Shown: positions 35,049-44,037 of the stretch, piece by piece | Numbering within the stretch: position 1 is the stretch's first letter | How the letters are laid out: each line of letters begins with the position of its first letter | Origin: Lachnospiraceae bacterium | Lineage (GTDB): Bacteria > Bacillota > Clostridia > Lachnospirales > Lachnospiraceae | Direction of reading: 5' to 3' | NCBI GenBank assembly: GCA_017432565.1 | Contig: JAFRIW010000051.1 | Location: forward strand, 62,001 to 126,000 | DNA length: 64,000 nucleotides | The notes under the pieces: generated by a model | Seen by the model: only the letters and a program-made list of their open reading frames with translations | Told to the model about the DNA's origin: nothing | Databases searched by the model: none | Translations under genes and position numbers: made by a program

Positions 35049-36229
35049 CCTGAACACTTCCGGTCGGACACTGCCCGGCTCATCGGGCCTTCGGCAGGTG
35101 CATCAAAGGACCTGTTATCCAGAATACAGGCGCACAGCGCAAGCAGCCTGTCCGCAGCCTCCTGCGCGTTCCACTCCTCCAGGATGGTCCGGTAAGCTGC
35201 CGCGCCGAGCTGCCGTATCCGCTCCGGATCCGCCAGGAGTCCCGTAACCTTCCGGTACAGATCCTCCCGGTCGCCGAAGGTGTAAATTCTTCCGTTTATA
35301 TCGTCCCGTATCAGAGAGCGCACCGCGCCGGCAGCGTGGCTTGCGACCACCGCGCATCCGCTGTTCATGGCTTCGTTCACGACGGCGCCCCAGCCCTCTC
35401 CCCGGTCGCTGGTAAACACCAGCAGATCCGCGCGCTCCATGTGCGGGCGCACCTGGTCTGCGGGAAGAAAGCCCGTAAATTCCACGCTATCCCCGAATTC
35501 GCTGCGGAGTGCTTCCTCCTCTGCGCCGGACCCGATGATCTCGAAGCAGATCTTCTGCTCCGGGTGCTCCGGCACATAGCGCTCCCGCACCATCCGGATC
35601 AGCTCCGCCATCATTTCGATATGCTTAAAGTCCACAAAGCGTCCGGTCCACAGAATGCGGACTGCGCCCGGGTCTTCCGGGTGCTTTCTGCCAAACAGCT
35701 CCTCCTCGCTCCCATACCGCACGAGGGGCGGGAAGTAGCCCCAGGTATATTTGCGATCGGGAAAAGCCCCGATCAGCTCGAAATCTCCCGCGACATACGC
35801 GCCGGCGCACAGCAGATAACAGGGTGCTTTTCTCCACCTGGTGAATTCCTGATATTTATGCAGCAGACCGCGGGGCGAGACTGCCTTCCAGCGGCCGTCC
35901 TTGTAGATACTCTCGCTGATGCGGATCACCGGGCGATTTGACAGCAGCCGCTCATAGACCAGTTCCTCCCGGTCCATTCCGCCGAACAGCAGAATATCGC
36001 AGTCCCGGATCAGCTGCCGCACAGGACCGTCCTGCAGTCCCTGCGCCTCTTCCTCGTAAAGACGCCGGACATAGGGCGGCTTTGCCTCTTCCCAGCCCAT
36101 TTTCCGACGCTCCTCCTCCATCGGCATCAGCTCGACAAAAGCATACTCCTCCCCGAGCCGTTCATACATGGCTTCGCAGAACGGAATCTGGTGGTGACTG
36201 ATGTAGTTGGAGACAAAAGTTACTCTCAT
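35045..36229 (-). CDS. Glycosyltransferase family 4 protein
   Basis: A 394-residue GT-B fold enzyme. The C-terminal nucleotide-sugar domain has ILWTGRFVDFKHIEMMAELI, ADLLVFTSDRGEGWGAVVNEAMNSGCAVVAS (the E-x7-E-like donor motif) and GAVRSLI. The N-terminal acceptor domain starts MRVTFVSNYISHHQIPFCEAMYERLG. It should add one sugar to the lipid-linked repeat unit on the cytosolic face. It overlaps both neighbours by four bases, so it is firmly part of the operon. Donor and linkage cannot be read from sequence. Confidence 0.9.
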   Translation of the reverse strand: MRVTFVSNYISHHQIPFCEAMYERLGEEYAFVELMPMEEERRKMGWEEAKPPYVRRLYEEEAQGLQDGPVRQLIRDCDILLFGGMDREELVYERLLSNRPVIRISESIYKDGRWKAVSPRGLLHKYQEFTRWRKAPCYLLCAGAYVAGDFELIGAFPDRKYTWGYFPPLVRYGSEEELFGRKHPEDPGAVRILWTGRFVDFKHIEMMAELIRMVRERYVPEHPEQKICFEIIGSGAEEEALRSEFGDSVEFTGFLPADQVRPHMERADLLVFTSDRGEGWGAVVNEAMNSGCAVVASHAAGAVRSLIRDDINGRIYTFGDREDLYRKVTGLLADPERIRQLGAAAYRTILEEWNAQEAADRLLALCACILDNRSFDAPAEGPMSRAVSDRKCSG

Positions 36230-37512
36230 ATCATACTTTTATAGATTTCCAGCAGGCGCCGGTAGTTGGTGTCCGGGTTGTGGGTGAACTGCGCCCGGCG
36301 CTGTGCATTCTCGCCGAAGAAGCACGCCAGGTCATCGTCATAGAAGATGGTCTTGACGCCTTCGGCCAGTTCATTCCACTTTCCGCCCGGGAACAGGATG
36401 CCCTCTTCGGCGTCGGTGATCAGGTCCGGTACGCCGCCGACCTTGGCCGCGACAACCGGCACACCCAGCAGCATGGCTTCACACATGGAGTTGGGCGAGT
36501 TTTCCATAATCGACGCGCAGACAAAGACGTTGCTCCGCAGGTACTGCTCCTTCATCTCCTGCGCGGTGAGCCGCCCCAGCATGGTCACATGTCCCTGCAG
36601 TCCGAGGCGCCGGATCAGCCGGAGCAGATATTTGCCGTAGGAGGTGATCCGCAGCGGCAGCGGAACCCGCCCGCGCTCGCTGATCGCCCCGCCGACGGGG
36701 CCGATGATGGAATTGCCCGCCACATACAGATGCGCGTCGGGGAATTTCTCCAGAATCAGCGGCATCGCCTTGAGCATATAGTGGAAGCCCTTGAGCGGAT
36801 AGTCGCCCTGGCTTAAGAAAATGCTGTGCCGCTCCATGTGCTCCGGCGACCAGGTGCCGGTGTAAAATTCGGTGCGCAGCGTCTCATTCATCGCGTGGTA
36901 GACCGCGTCCGGATTGATCTCTGCAGTCTCCTTCCGGTCAAAAGCCGTCCGCCCGGTGATGTGTCCGGTCCGGCGCAGTGCTTTGGCCTCCGTCTGTGCG
37001 CGCAGCTCAAACTTTCTGCGCTGCTGGATCAGCGAGTCGCGGCGCAGTCTGTCGCGCAGCGTCGCCCGCTTCTGCACCGGATACGGAAGGTCCGCCATAT
37101 AGACATCCGCGATGCTCCGGCACAGGCCCTGGATACCGATCAGGGTGTGCTCCGGCCGGCCGTAGGCGATGGTCATCGCCAGGGTGTGCGGAAACTCCGT
37201 TCCGAAGATGTGCACCAGATCCGGCTGAAAGTCCTCCACGATCTCCTTAAAGCGCTCCTCCAGGGAGGGATCATAGATCTCCGGCGTGTCCAGGTTTTCG
37301 GTAAAGCCGTAGAAGACGGCGCCGTCCACTTCTTCTCTGCAGTTTTTCAGCTTCCCCTGCGTCGGGCACGCCACGCCCATCGTAAGTCCCGAAGGCTCAC
37401 TCATGATCCGCGAGAAGCTCCCGGACAGCCACCCCTCCCGGTTGGAACAGGGCAGGCCGAAATGCTCCGCGAAAACAGGAAGCATAATGTTGCACAGCCA
37501 TAAAACTCTCAT
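36226..37512 (-). CDS. Glycosyltransferase family 4 protein
   Basis: A 428-residue GT-B enzyme. The donor-binding half carries LGRLTAQEMKEQYLRSNVFVCASIMENSPNSMCEAMLLGVPVVAAKVGGVPDLI-type GT4 features, with the second Glu in SMCEAM. The acceptor half starts MRVLWLCNIMLPVFAEHFGLP. A histidine-rich block HIFGTEFPHTLAM follows. It overlaps the next GT4 gene by four bases and follows a GT2 gene by 23 bases. It acts in assembly of the repeat unit of the surface polysaccharide. Confidence 0.9.
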   Translation of the reverse strand: MRVLWLCNIMLPVFAEHFGLPCSNREGWLSGSFSRIMSEPSGLTMGVACPTQGKLKNCREEVDGAVFYGFTENLDTPEIYDPSLEERFKEIVEDFQPDLVHIFGTEFPHTLAMTIAYGRPEHTLIGIQGLCRSIADVYMADLPYPVQKRATLRDRLRRDSLIQQRRKFELRAQTEAKALRRTGHITGRTAFDRKETAEINPDAVYHAMNETLRTEFYTGTWSPEHMERHSIFLSQGDYPLKGFHYMLKAMPLILEKFPDAHLYVAGNSIIGPVGGAISERGRVPLPLRITSYGKYLLRLIRRLGLQGHVTMLGRLTAQEMKEQYLRSNVFVCASIMENSPNSMCEAMLLGVPVVAAKVGGVPDLITDAEEGILFPGGKWNELAEGVKTIFYDDDLACFFGENAQRRAQFTHNPDTNYRRLLEIYKSMI

Positions 37513-37535
37513 TTATTTCCTCTGCAGGCCTGTCC

Positions 37536-38381
37536 TTAACGGCGGGCCTGCCGCATTCTGTAAACCGTATTCTTGACTTTGTCGTACAGCCCCGCTGTCA
37601 GCGGGCTCTGGGCCAGCTTTTTCCGCAGCGGCTGCAGGGTGACAATCAGATACAGGCGGTACAGGAAGCGCTCCCCGTTCGTAAAATAGCGCTTCGTGAT
37701 CTGTCTGTGCTCCTCTGCGGAGCGCTTTAAGCCCATCTTTGTCTCGGAGTATCCGCCGCCCTCATAGTCCGCGATCACAAGATAGAGCGGACACGCGGGC
37801 ACTTCCTTTTCAATGACACACCACAGAAAATGTTCATAATCGGCCCGGACACGATAGTTCACATCAAAGCCCCGCTCCGCGAAGAGCTCCCGGTGATAAA
37901 AACAGGCCTGATGGCAGGGCAGGTACCGGTACATGGCAAAATGGTTCATGTCCGGGTTCGCGAGCACGATCTGTCCGCTGGATTCCTCCAGCACATCGCC
38001 ATACCAGATCGCCGGCACGCCGCTCCCGGCCCTGATCTTCTCCTTGACCAGCTCCAGCACATCCTCGCCGTGCAGCCTGTCCCCGCAGTTCAGGAAATAC
38101 AGATACTCGCCCTGTGCCATCCCGACCGCTGTGTTCATGGCGTCATAAATGCCCCTGTCCTCTTCGCAGTACAGGCGGATCCGCATGCCGTCGCGGACGG
38201 ACTCCGCGCCGCCCAGCTCCTCCAGAAGCTTTTCATAACTCCCGTCCTGCGAGCCGCCGTCCTTCACGATGATTTCGACGTCCCGGCAGCTCTGTGCCAG
38301 GATGCAGGAAATCGTGCTGCCAAGCTTCTCTCCCGCGTTATAGCTGACGACGATGACGGAGAAAAACGGTCCTCTGCTCAT
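37536..38381 (-). CDS. Glycosyltransferase family 2 protein
   Basis: A 281-residue GT-A fold enzyme: FFSVIVVSYNAGEKLGSTI at the N-terminus, VEIIVKDGGSQDGSYE, the donor-site YDAMNTAVGMAQGEYLYFLNCGD (where Asp-x-Asp is replaced by N-C-G-D, as in several GT2 members), and a downstream ADYEHFLWCVI acid block. It overlaps the EpsG-like gene by four bases. Colanic-type GTs with the IYDAMN motif form a well-known subgroup (WcaA/WcaE-like). It probably adds a sugar to the repeat unit. Confidence 0.9.
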   Translation of the reverse strand: MSRGPFFSVIVVSYNAGEKLGSTISCILAQSCRDVEIIVKDGGSQDGSYEKLLEELGGAESVRDGMRIRLYCEEDRGIYDAMNTAVGMAQGEYLYFLNCGDRLHGEDVLELVKEKIRAGSGVPAIWYGDVLEESSGQIVLANPDMNHFAMYRYLPCHQACFYHRELFAERGFDVNYRVRADYEHFLWCVIEKEVPACPLYLVIADYEGGGYSETKMGLKRSAEEHRQITKRYFTNGERFLYRLYLIVTLQPLRKKLAQSPLTAGLYDKVKNTVYRMRQARR

Positions 38382-39508
38382 TGCGTCACCTCCGAAAGAA
38401 TCTTCGGCAGGTCATGGAACACAATGGACCTGTAGGGAAGGATCCGGATTGTCGGCGTTCCCGCCTTGTAAAGGAACGCGGCAAAATACAGCACGGCCGC
38501 AAACACGGCCAGCCGCCGGATTTTGCCCGGGCTGCGCAGCAGCAGTACCGGCAGATAAAAAAGCTGTGTCACGCTCAGATAATAGGCGATCCGGGAGACC
38601 TCCGGGACAAAGCTTCCGAACACGTAAATGCCCAGCGCAAGGAGCGAAGCGTTGAAATAAAACCGCTCGGTGTCCGGCAGATCCTTTTTGCGGACTCCCC
38701 GCACATGCAGGTCATACAGGGCCAGCAGAAGCACGATGCCGCAGCGCGCGATGTTGACGTAGGAGAACCGCACCTGTCCCAGGAAATCCGTGTTCGCATA
38801 GGACGGATAAAGCTTTGTCAGCACATCCATCCACAGACCCCGCAGCATCGGAAGATTGACCGCGATGCCCAGGGCCGCGGCCGCCGCCGTCATTGGCAGA
38901 TTCCAGAGGAGAAGACACAGCGGCCAGAGCGCGAACACCACCAGCGCCGATTTGTGGAAGCAGGCCGCGAGCAGCACCATGGCGGCAAAACCCGCCCACT
39001 CGCGCCTTGCAAAGAAATACAGGGCGACCATGATGATCGACATGGCGAGGTAGTAACGCACGGTGTTGTAGCTCTGCAGATAGTAGCCGAACATCAGGAA
39101 CAGAAAGAACGAAAAGGAGAAATCCTGTGCCTGCAGGCGCAGGCCCAGCAGAGCCATCGCGGCCGTCCCCGCGGCAAAAAGCGCGAAGACCAGCAGATAA
39201 TTCTCATAGCCGCACAGACCGTAAACGACGCGCACCAGGATGTTGAAGCCGGGCTCCGTGACCAGATAAGCCCCCTCCACGTTGGCAAGGTGCATGAACT
39301 CGACGTATTTCATATAGTCGTTGCCGGTGTTGACCCGCAGCGCCTCCGGGATGACCATCACCAGAAAAATCATCACGAAAGCAAGACGCACCGCAGCCCC
39401 TCCCCGGGAACGGTCCGTTGGCGCGCCGGTGCAGCCGGCCTGCTCTGCCCTGTAAATGACGCCGCACAGGAGCAGCAGGATGATCGTAATCGTGATATAG
39501 ACAATCAA
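38378..39508 (-). CDS. EpsG-family polysaccharide polymerase (Wzy-like)
   Basis: A 376-residue membrane protein with about ten helices. The EpsG family signature is visible: a loop after the first helices with RVNTGNDYMKYVEFMHLANVEG, TEPGFNILVRVVYGLCGY and YNTVRYYLAMSIIMVALYFFARRE. EpsG-like proteins are thought to polymerise repeat units on the outer face. It fills the polymerase slot of this operon, between two GT2 genes. It is four bases from the upstream GT gene. Confidence 0.87.
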   Translation of the reverse strand: MIVYITITIILLLLCGVIYRAEQAGCTGAPTDRSRGGAAVRLAFVMIFLVMVIPEALRVNTGNDYMKYVEFMHLANVEGAYLVTEPGFNILVRVVYGLCGYENYLLVFALFAAGTAAMALLGLRLQAQDFSFSFFLFLMFGYYLQSYNTVRYYLAMSIIMVALYFFARREWAGFAAMVLLAACFHKSALVVFALWPLCLLLWNLPMTAAAAALGIAVNLPMLRGLWMDVLTKLYPSYANTDFLGQVRFSYVNIARCGIVLLLALYDLHVRGVRKKDLPDTERFYFNASLLALGIYVFGSFVPEVSRIAYYLSVTQLFYLPVLLLRSPGKIRRLAVFAAVLYFAAFLYKAGTPTIRILPYRSIVFHDLPKILSEVTQ

Positions 39509-39512
39509 TGGT

Positions 39513-40361
39513 TTACTCCGGGTCCTTCTCCGCGGGGGCCGTCAGTCCCTTCCCCTCGCGGATTCCCTGTCTCATCAGGCCAAAAGCCTGCGGGACGGAC
39601 AGTTCGCGGCACATCGTCTTTCTGTGTGCCAGCAGAAAGCGCAGTGAAAACGGCACCGCCATGATCCCGTACAGGTCGTGATAGAGGACGCCGCGGTCAA
39701 AGAAGAACTTCTCGTTATAGCCTTTGAACCAGGTCGACTCCTCCCCTTCCTCGCGCCGGGCTTCGTGGCCGATGATGACCGGGACGCCGTAGATCCTGAG
39801 GCCTTTTTTCAGGCAGTCATGGATGAACAGCGAGTCCTCGCCGTTGGAATATCTCGCGCCGCCGCCGTACAGGAGGCTGAAATAAATATTCGCCCTGCGC
39901 AGGCGCTCCACCCGGCAGGCCATGCTGTAGGTGGGATAGCGGCCGTAGTTGTACCAGCGCACCCGCTTGTGGCGCACGTTTTCGTAGGTCTGCCGGCTCT
40001 CCACCGCTGTGACATTGAACATCAGGATGTCGGCCTTCGGATTGCGGTCAAACTCCCGCAGGATCCGCTCCTCGTAGTCGTCCCCGTAGACGATGTCTTC
40101 GTCGGTGAACAGGCACAGCTCCGAATCGCAGCGCATCAGGGCATTGTTGCGGTTAAGTCCGACGCCGCGCTCGGCAAAATCATACACGCGGATGGTATGG
40201 CCCTTCCGCTCAAATTCCGAATATCCGACAATCTGTGCCTGGTTGCAGATAATGGCATCCGTCGACAGATTCATATGCTCCGCCAGTGTGACGGGGTTTT
40301 CACGCACCGCGGCCACCAGCACCTGCAGGCGCCCCTGCGTTTTCTTCTGCTTTTCTTCCAT
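39513..40361 (-). CDS. Glycosyltransferase family 2-like protein
   Basis: A 282-residue protein of the GT-A type with a shortened N-terminus (RLQVLVAAVRENPVTLAEHMNLSTDAIICNQ instead of the classic VSVIIP). It has the motif ERGVGLNRNNALMRCDSELCLFTDEDIVYGDDYEERI, in which DEDIVY is the likely Asp-x-Asp metal site, and SNGEDSLFIHDCLKKGLRIYG as the acceptor-side block. The residues between suggest a subgroup found in Firmicute capsule loci. It is 25 bases downstream of the Wzz-like gene. Confidence 0.82.
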   Translation of the reverse strand: MEEKQKKTQGRLQVLVAAVRENPVTLAEHMNLSTDAIICNQAQIVGYSEFERKGHTIRVYDFAERGVGLNRNNALMRCDSELCLFTDEDIVYGDDYEERILREFDRNPKADILMFNVTAVESRQTYENVRHKRVRWYNYGRYPTYSMACRVERLRRANIYFSLLYGGGARYSNGEDSLFIHDCLKKGLRIYGVPVIIGHEARREEGEESTWFKGYNEKFFFDRGVLYHDLYGIMAVPFSLRFLLAHRKTMCRELSVPQAFGLMRQGIREGKGLTAPAEKDPE

Positions 40362-40386
40362 TTCCGGTCTGATCTGTTCCTTACGG

Positions 40387-41460
40387 TTAATGATTCTGTG
40401 CTTTTCCGGTCTTCTCCGGGCTCAGGCGGTAATACCTGCGAAGGAACTCCGCGTCCGCTTCTTCCAGGATCAGGCCCTTCAGCAGAACACCCTGCTTTTC
40501 CAGTTCACTGATCCGGTGCTCGGCAAAGGTTCCTTTCCGCTCGCCGCAGCGCAGCACCAGAAGGCACTCCTCACCGGGCTCCGCACTCTCATCCGGGGCG
40601 ATTTCCTTCAGCTGCCGGCCCTTAGTGATGCGCTGATAATCCGCCTCATATTCTTCTGCCAGCGGCGCCGGCAGGGTCTGTCCTTCCTTTGCGCGGACCG
40701 CCGCGACCGGCAGCCCATAGCGCCGCTGCGCGTCCTCCGGGACATAGACTGCATCGTCCAGGATCAGGAAAAGCCGCAGCAGAAGGAAAGAGAACAGCAG
40801 GCCCAGGAAGCCGCCCAGAAGAAGGGCATTCTTCATTCTGCTGTCCAGGATAACGCGCTTTGCGGGCGTCATCGAGAGAACCGTGATCTCGTTAAATTCC
40901 TTTCTGGACTGTCCGTAATCCGTCAGGGCCTGTGCCGCGGCATCCCGCAGCGCGCTGACCAGCTCCGGATCCGAATTGGCCGCCTGCAGGGTCATCAGCC
41001 GGATGTCGCTTAAGACCAGGACCGACAGAGTGTCCTGAATCGCAGCCTGCACCGCAGGCTCCGTAAACCGCTCCATCTGATCCGTGATGCCCGGAATATC
41101 GCGGATCACGATGTCCGGGTCCGTGTAGCGGGCACGGATCCGCTCCAGAAGCTCCTCCGGCAGCGCCGCCGCGATCTCGTCCGAGATCGCCGGATCCGCC
41201 GTCAGAAGATCTGTCCAGGTCGCGCCGTTGAAATAATCGTGGGCCTTTTTCCCCTCTTCGTCATACGCATAATCAACGGAAAGCTTTGCTTCGGCCTGGT
41301 ATTGCCGGGTGTCCCGGACGACCTGGGTCAGCAGAAAATAGACCGCCCCGAACACGGCCGCCGTCACAATGGCCGCCGCCGGGATGATCCATATTTTGCG
41401 CATAAACCGCAGATAAACACTGCGGCTGTTCAGTTCCTCTGCCTGATGTCGGTCATTCAT
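40387..41460 (-). CDS. Wzz/CpsC-like chain-length protein with degenerate kinase-like tail
   Basis: A 357-residue protein with membrane helices at about residues 27-47 and 212-232 enclosing an extracytoplasmic helical domain, the layout of polysaccharide co-polymerases. After the second helix comes DDAVYVPEDAQRRYGLPVAAV, matching the junction to a BY-kinase in CpsC/CapA-CapB systems. The rest (about 130 residues) is too short for a kinase and lacks Walker motifs. Yet LLVLRCGERKGTFAEHRI followed by GVLLKGLIL resembles the last part of a BY-kinase domain. I infer control of polymer length without its own kinase activity. It overlaps the upstream gene by eight bases. Confidence 0.85.
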   Translation of the reverse strand: MNDRHQAEELNSRSVYLRFMRKIWIIPAAAIVTAAVFGAVYFLLTQVVRDTRQYQAEAKLSVDYAYDEEGKKAHDYFNGATWTDLLTADPAISDEIAAALPEELLERIRARYTDPDIVIRDIPGITDQMERFTEPAVQAAIQDTLSVLVLSDIRLMTLQAANSDPELVSALRDAAAQALTDYGQSRKEFNEITVLSMTPAKRVILDSRMKNALLLGGFLGLLFSFLLLRLFLILDDAVYVPEDAQRRYGLPVAAVRAKEGQTLPAPLAEEYEADYQRITKGRQLKEIAPDESAEPGEECLLVLRCGERKGTFAEHRISELEKQGVLLKGLILEEADAEFLRRYYRLSPEKTGKAQNH

Positions 41461-42898
41461 CCGTTCTCTCCGGGTGCGGCTTCGCCGCCGTTGTCTGATT
41501 CTCCGAGACGCCCTCAGTGCTCTCGGGCTTGAGCAGGATCTTCAGCGTCAGAAGCATCAGCTTCAGATCCAGCCGCACCGAATAGTTCTGGATATAGGTC
41601 AGATCCAGCTTCAGCTTGTCATAGGGCGTCGTATTGTATTTTCCGTATACCTGCGCGTAGCCCGCAAGGCCCGCCTTGACCTTCATGCGGTACGCAAACT
41701 CAGGCATTTCCTCCATATACTGGGCGATGATTTCCGGGCGCTCGGGCCGCGGGCCGATGAAGCTCATATCGCCCTTCAGGATGTTGAAGAGCTGCGGCAG
41801 TTCGTCGATGCGGACCTTCCGGATAAAATGACCCACCGGTGTGATCCGGTCGTCGTTCTGCTTCGCGAGCACCGCCTTGCCATCCTTCTCCGCGTTTTCA
41901 CGCATGCTGCGGAATTTCATGATTTCAAATTCTCTTCCGTACTGCGTGCACCGGATCTGTTTATAGAGCACCGGCCCCTTGTCATAGGCGTGAATGCAGA
42001 TCGCCGTCACCAGCATGATCGGAGAGGCAATCACAGTCAGAATCAGCGCACAGACCACATCGATGGTGCGCTTTAAGATGCGCTGTTCCGTCTTCATCGC
42101 GTAGTCGCGCACCACGTAGATCGGCGTGTCAAACAGATGCATCTGGGAAGAGCCCTGGATCAGCACGTCCGGAATCTTGGGCATCATATACACGCGGATC
42201 GATTCCGAATAACAGAATTTCAGGAGCTTGTTGCGCACCGGCGTCGGAATATCCCACAGAACCACCGCACCGTACCCGCCGCTGCGGCACTCCTCATACA
42301 GACGGTCCAGATCGACCTCGCCGCTTTCGTCCTGCAGATTCAGCGTCTTCTTTACGGAGAACATATCCTGACGCGAGTTAAATTTTGCAATGATATCGTC
42401 CGGCGGGAACTTCTCGTCATAGATAATGAGAAGATCCCGGGGCGGAAACACCTTCCGGTAGAGCAGATCCGAGAGCACGGTCCAGCCGCCGGCCAGCGCG
42501 ATCTGGAAAAGCAGGAAAATCAGCATCGGCCGGACCGGAACCAGCCAGTTGTTCATCAGGGAAATCTGCGCGTAGGAAATCGCGTCGGCCATCACCAGCT
42601 CGAAGATCTGGGACAGGAACGCGTCCGTAAACTTCAGATAGCCGACTTTGGTCCCGCCGAAGGTGCGCGAGGCAAAAATCAGCAGCACAAAATAGATCGC
42701 CAGGACCAGCAGATGGCCGTTCTGATAGAGCTTGAGGCCGCCGCCCAGGTCATAGCCGTCGACGGAGATCGTCGGCGTGCTGACGATCGGATAATAGACA
42801 TGGAACCAGAGCCAGGCATAGGCTGCTGTCTGCAGAACATACCCGATGACCGGCATCCAGAGAACCAGTATTCTTTTGATTGCCTGTGAACGCCTCAT
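41453..42898 (-). CDS. Polyprenyl glycosylphosphotransferase (initiating enzyme)
   Basis: A 481-residue membrane enzyme that transfers a sugar-1-phosphate to undecaprenyl phosphate to start the repeat unit. Four N-terminal helices are followed by a CoA-binding-like domain (about residues 150-250, LLIIYDEKFPPDD), another helix, and the catalytic bacterial sugar transferase domain: KRTIDVVCALILTVIASPIML, YGREFEIMKFRSM, RKVRIDELPQLFNILKGDMSFIGPRPERP and VKAGLAGYAQVYGKY. All family residues appear intact. It is the second gene of the operon, six bases after the GtrB-like gene. Confidence 0.94.
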   Translation of the reverse strand: MRRSQAIKRILVLWMPVIGYVLQTAAYAWLWFHVYYPIVSTPTISVDGYDLGGGLKLYQNGHLLVLAIYFVLLIFASRTFGGTKVGYLKFTDAFLSQIFELVMADAISYAQISLMNNWLVPVRPMLIFLLFQIALAGGWTVLSDLLYRKVFPPRDLLIIYDEKFPPDDIIAKFNSRQDMFSVKKTLNLQDESGEVDLDRLYEECRSGGYGAVVLWDIPTPVRNKLLKFCYSESIRVYMMPKIPDVLIQGSSQMHLFDTPIYVVRDYAMKTEQRILKRTIDVVCALILTVIASPIMLVTAICIHAYDKGPVLYKQIRCTQYGREFEIMKFRSMRENAEKDGKAVLAKQNDDRITPVGHFIRKVRIDELPQLFNILKGDMSFIGPRPERPEIIAQYMEEMPEFAYRMKVKAGLAGYAQVYGKYNTTPYDKLKLDLTYIQNYSVRLDLKLMLLTLKILLKPESTEGVSENQTTAAKPHPERTDE

Positions 42899-42904
42899 GG
42901 GCTG

Positions 42905-43834
42905 TTATTCCTCTTCCTTAATGATGTAGAGCGGCCGCTTTTTGACCTCCAGATAGGTCTTGGCCAGGTACTGTCCCACGACGCCGATGCACAGCAGCTG
43001 TACGCCGCTCACCAGCAGAATGATGCAGACCAGCGAAGGCCAGCCCTGCGTCGGGTCGCCGAAGATCAGCGCGCGGACAAACACAAACAGAATCATGACA
43101 AAGGCCAGGATGCAGAACACCAGGCCTGTCACGGCCGCGATGGACAGCGGCGCGGTGGAAAAGGCCACAATGCCGTCCAGCGCATACAGGAACAGTCCCC
43201 AGAAGGACCACTTGGTCTCGCCGTGGGCCCGCTCGATATTCTCGAACTCGAGCCATTTTGTCTTAAAGCCGACCCAGCTGAAAATGCCTTTCGAAAAACG
43301 GTTATATTCCGAGACGGACAGGATCGCATCCACCACGGGACGGGACATCAGGCGGAAATCCCGCGCGCCGTCCACGATCTCGGTTTTGGAGTAATGATTG
43401 ATCAGTCTGTAGAAGCAGCGGGCAAAAAAGGACCGGATCGGAGGTTCTCCCTTCCGGGTCACGCGGCGCGTCGCCGCCTGGTCATAGCCCTGCTGAAGAT
43501 ACCCGTACATTTCGGGAAGCAGCGAAGGCGGATCCTGCAGGTCCGCGTCCATCACGGCGACATAGTCGCCTTTTGCCGCGGAAAGGCCCGCATAGATGGC
43601 CGCTTCCTTGCCGAAATTGCGCGAAAAACTGATCAGGTGGACCTTCGGATCTTCCGTCCGAAGGGCACGCACCTGACTGACTGTTCCGTCCGCCGATCCG
43701 TCGTCGATATAATACAGCTCATAATCCAGGTCGTTTTCCTGAAGGAAGGCCCGGTTTTTCATAAACTCGTCGTAAAAGCAGCGGATATTTTCTTCTTCGT
43801 TATAGCAGGGAATAATAATGCTGAGCAGTTTCAT
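42905..43834 (-). CDS. GtrB/DPMS-like membrane glycosyltransferase, first gene of the operon
   Basis: A 309-residue GT2 enzyme with two C-terminal membrane helices, as in GtrB and dolichyl-phosphate mannose synthase, which load a sugar onto undecaprenyl phosphate. The start MKLLSIIIPCYNEEENIRCFYDEF is at 43834. The metal site is VMDADLQDPPSLLPEMYGY, and RDFRLMSR and KWSFWGLFLYALDGIVAFS follow. The upstream 112 codons in the same open frame are not plausible protein. The start overlaps the stop of a short leader ORF as ATGA, and the only ribosome-binding signal is a weak GGGG. It may modify the polymer with a side-chain sugar or supply a donor. Confidence 0.9.
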   Translation of the reverse strand: MKLLSIIIPCYNEEENIRCFYDEFMKNRAFLQENDLDYELYYIDDGSADGTVSQVRALRTEDPKVHLISFSRNFGKEAAIYAGLSAAKGDYVAVMDADLQDPPSLLPEMYGYLQQGYDQAATRRVTRKGEPPIRSFFARCFYRLINHYSKTEIVDGARDFRLMSRPVVDAILSVSEYNRFSKGIFSWVGFKTKWLEFENIERAHGETKWSFWGLFLYALDGIVAFSTAPLSIAAVTGLVFCILAFVMILFVFVRALIFGDPTQGWPSLVCIILLVSGVQLLCIGVVGQYLAKTYLEVKKRPLYIIKEEE

Positions 43835-43872
43835 CCCGTTACCCCATTGAGATTCCCGTAAATTCTGTCCAT
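43831..43872 (-). CDS. Candidate 13-codon leader ORF of the exopolysaccharide operon
   Basis: ATG at 43872-43870 opens a frame encoding MDRIYGNLNGVTG and stops at TGA 43833-43831. The stop overlaps the ATG of the GtrB-like gene (ATGA). The start is eight bases past an extended -10 box, so it would be read from a leaderless or nearly leaderless message. It contains no run of one amino acid of the kind used in attenuation. I propose it serves translational coupling of the first operon gene; it could also be chance. Confidence 0.35.
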   Translation of the reverse strand: MDRIYGNLNGVTG

Positions 43873-43880
43873 ACCGATTC

Positions 43881-43889
43881 ATTATATCA
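43881..43889 (-). promoter_or_regulatory. Extended -10 promoter of the exopolysaccharide operon
   Basis: TGATATAAT on the minus strand: extended -10 with a consensus TATAAT. The best -35 (TTGCCG) is 20 bases upstream, too far for strong use. The predicted start falls at about 43874, just before the leader ORF. Confidence 0.6.
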
Positions 43890-43918
43890 TATCGGGCAGT
43901 ATAAGACGGCAATAAAAT

Positions 43919-43944
43919 ACAGGATCCGGTGCGCCGGATCCTGT
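43919..43944 (-). terminator. Hairpin with T-rich tail between the repeat array and the operon promoter
   Basis: A perfect 11-bp stem (ACAGGATCCGG at 43919-43929 and CCGGATCCTGT at 43934-43944) with a TGCG loop. In the minus direction it is followed by ATTTTATT, so it can terminate any minus-strand transcript coming from the repeat array. It lies 30 bases upstream of the operon's -10 box. Confidence 0.65.
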
Positions 43945-44037
43945 GTATATCTTCTGTATTCATATCTATACATTTTGATCTGCCGCTCATTCGCGTGTCT
44001 GCCTGACGGAATTTGCAGTGATGGGATAGGCCGTGGC

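Noticed and set aside
33681..43834. Teichoic acid or lipopolysaccharide locus
   Set aside because: There are no tag/tar or lipid A type genes. The set (polyprenyl glycosylphosphotransferase, Wzz-like, EpsG, glycosyltransferases) fits a Wzy-type exopolysaccharide or capsule.
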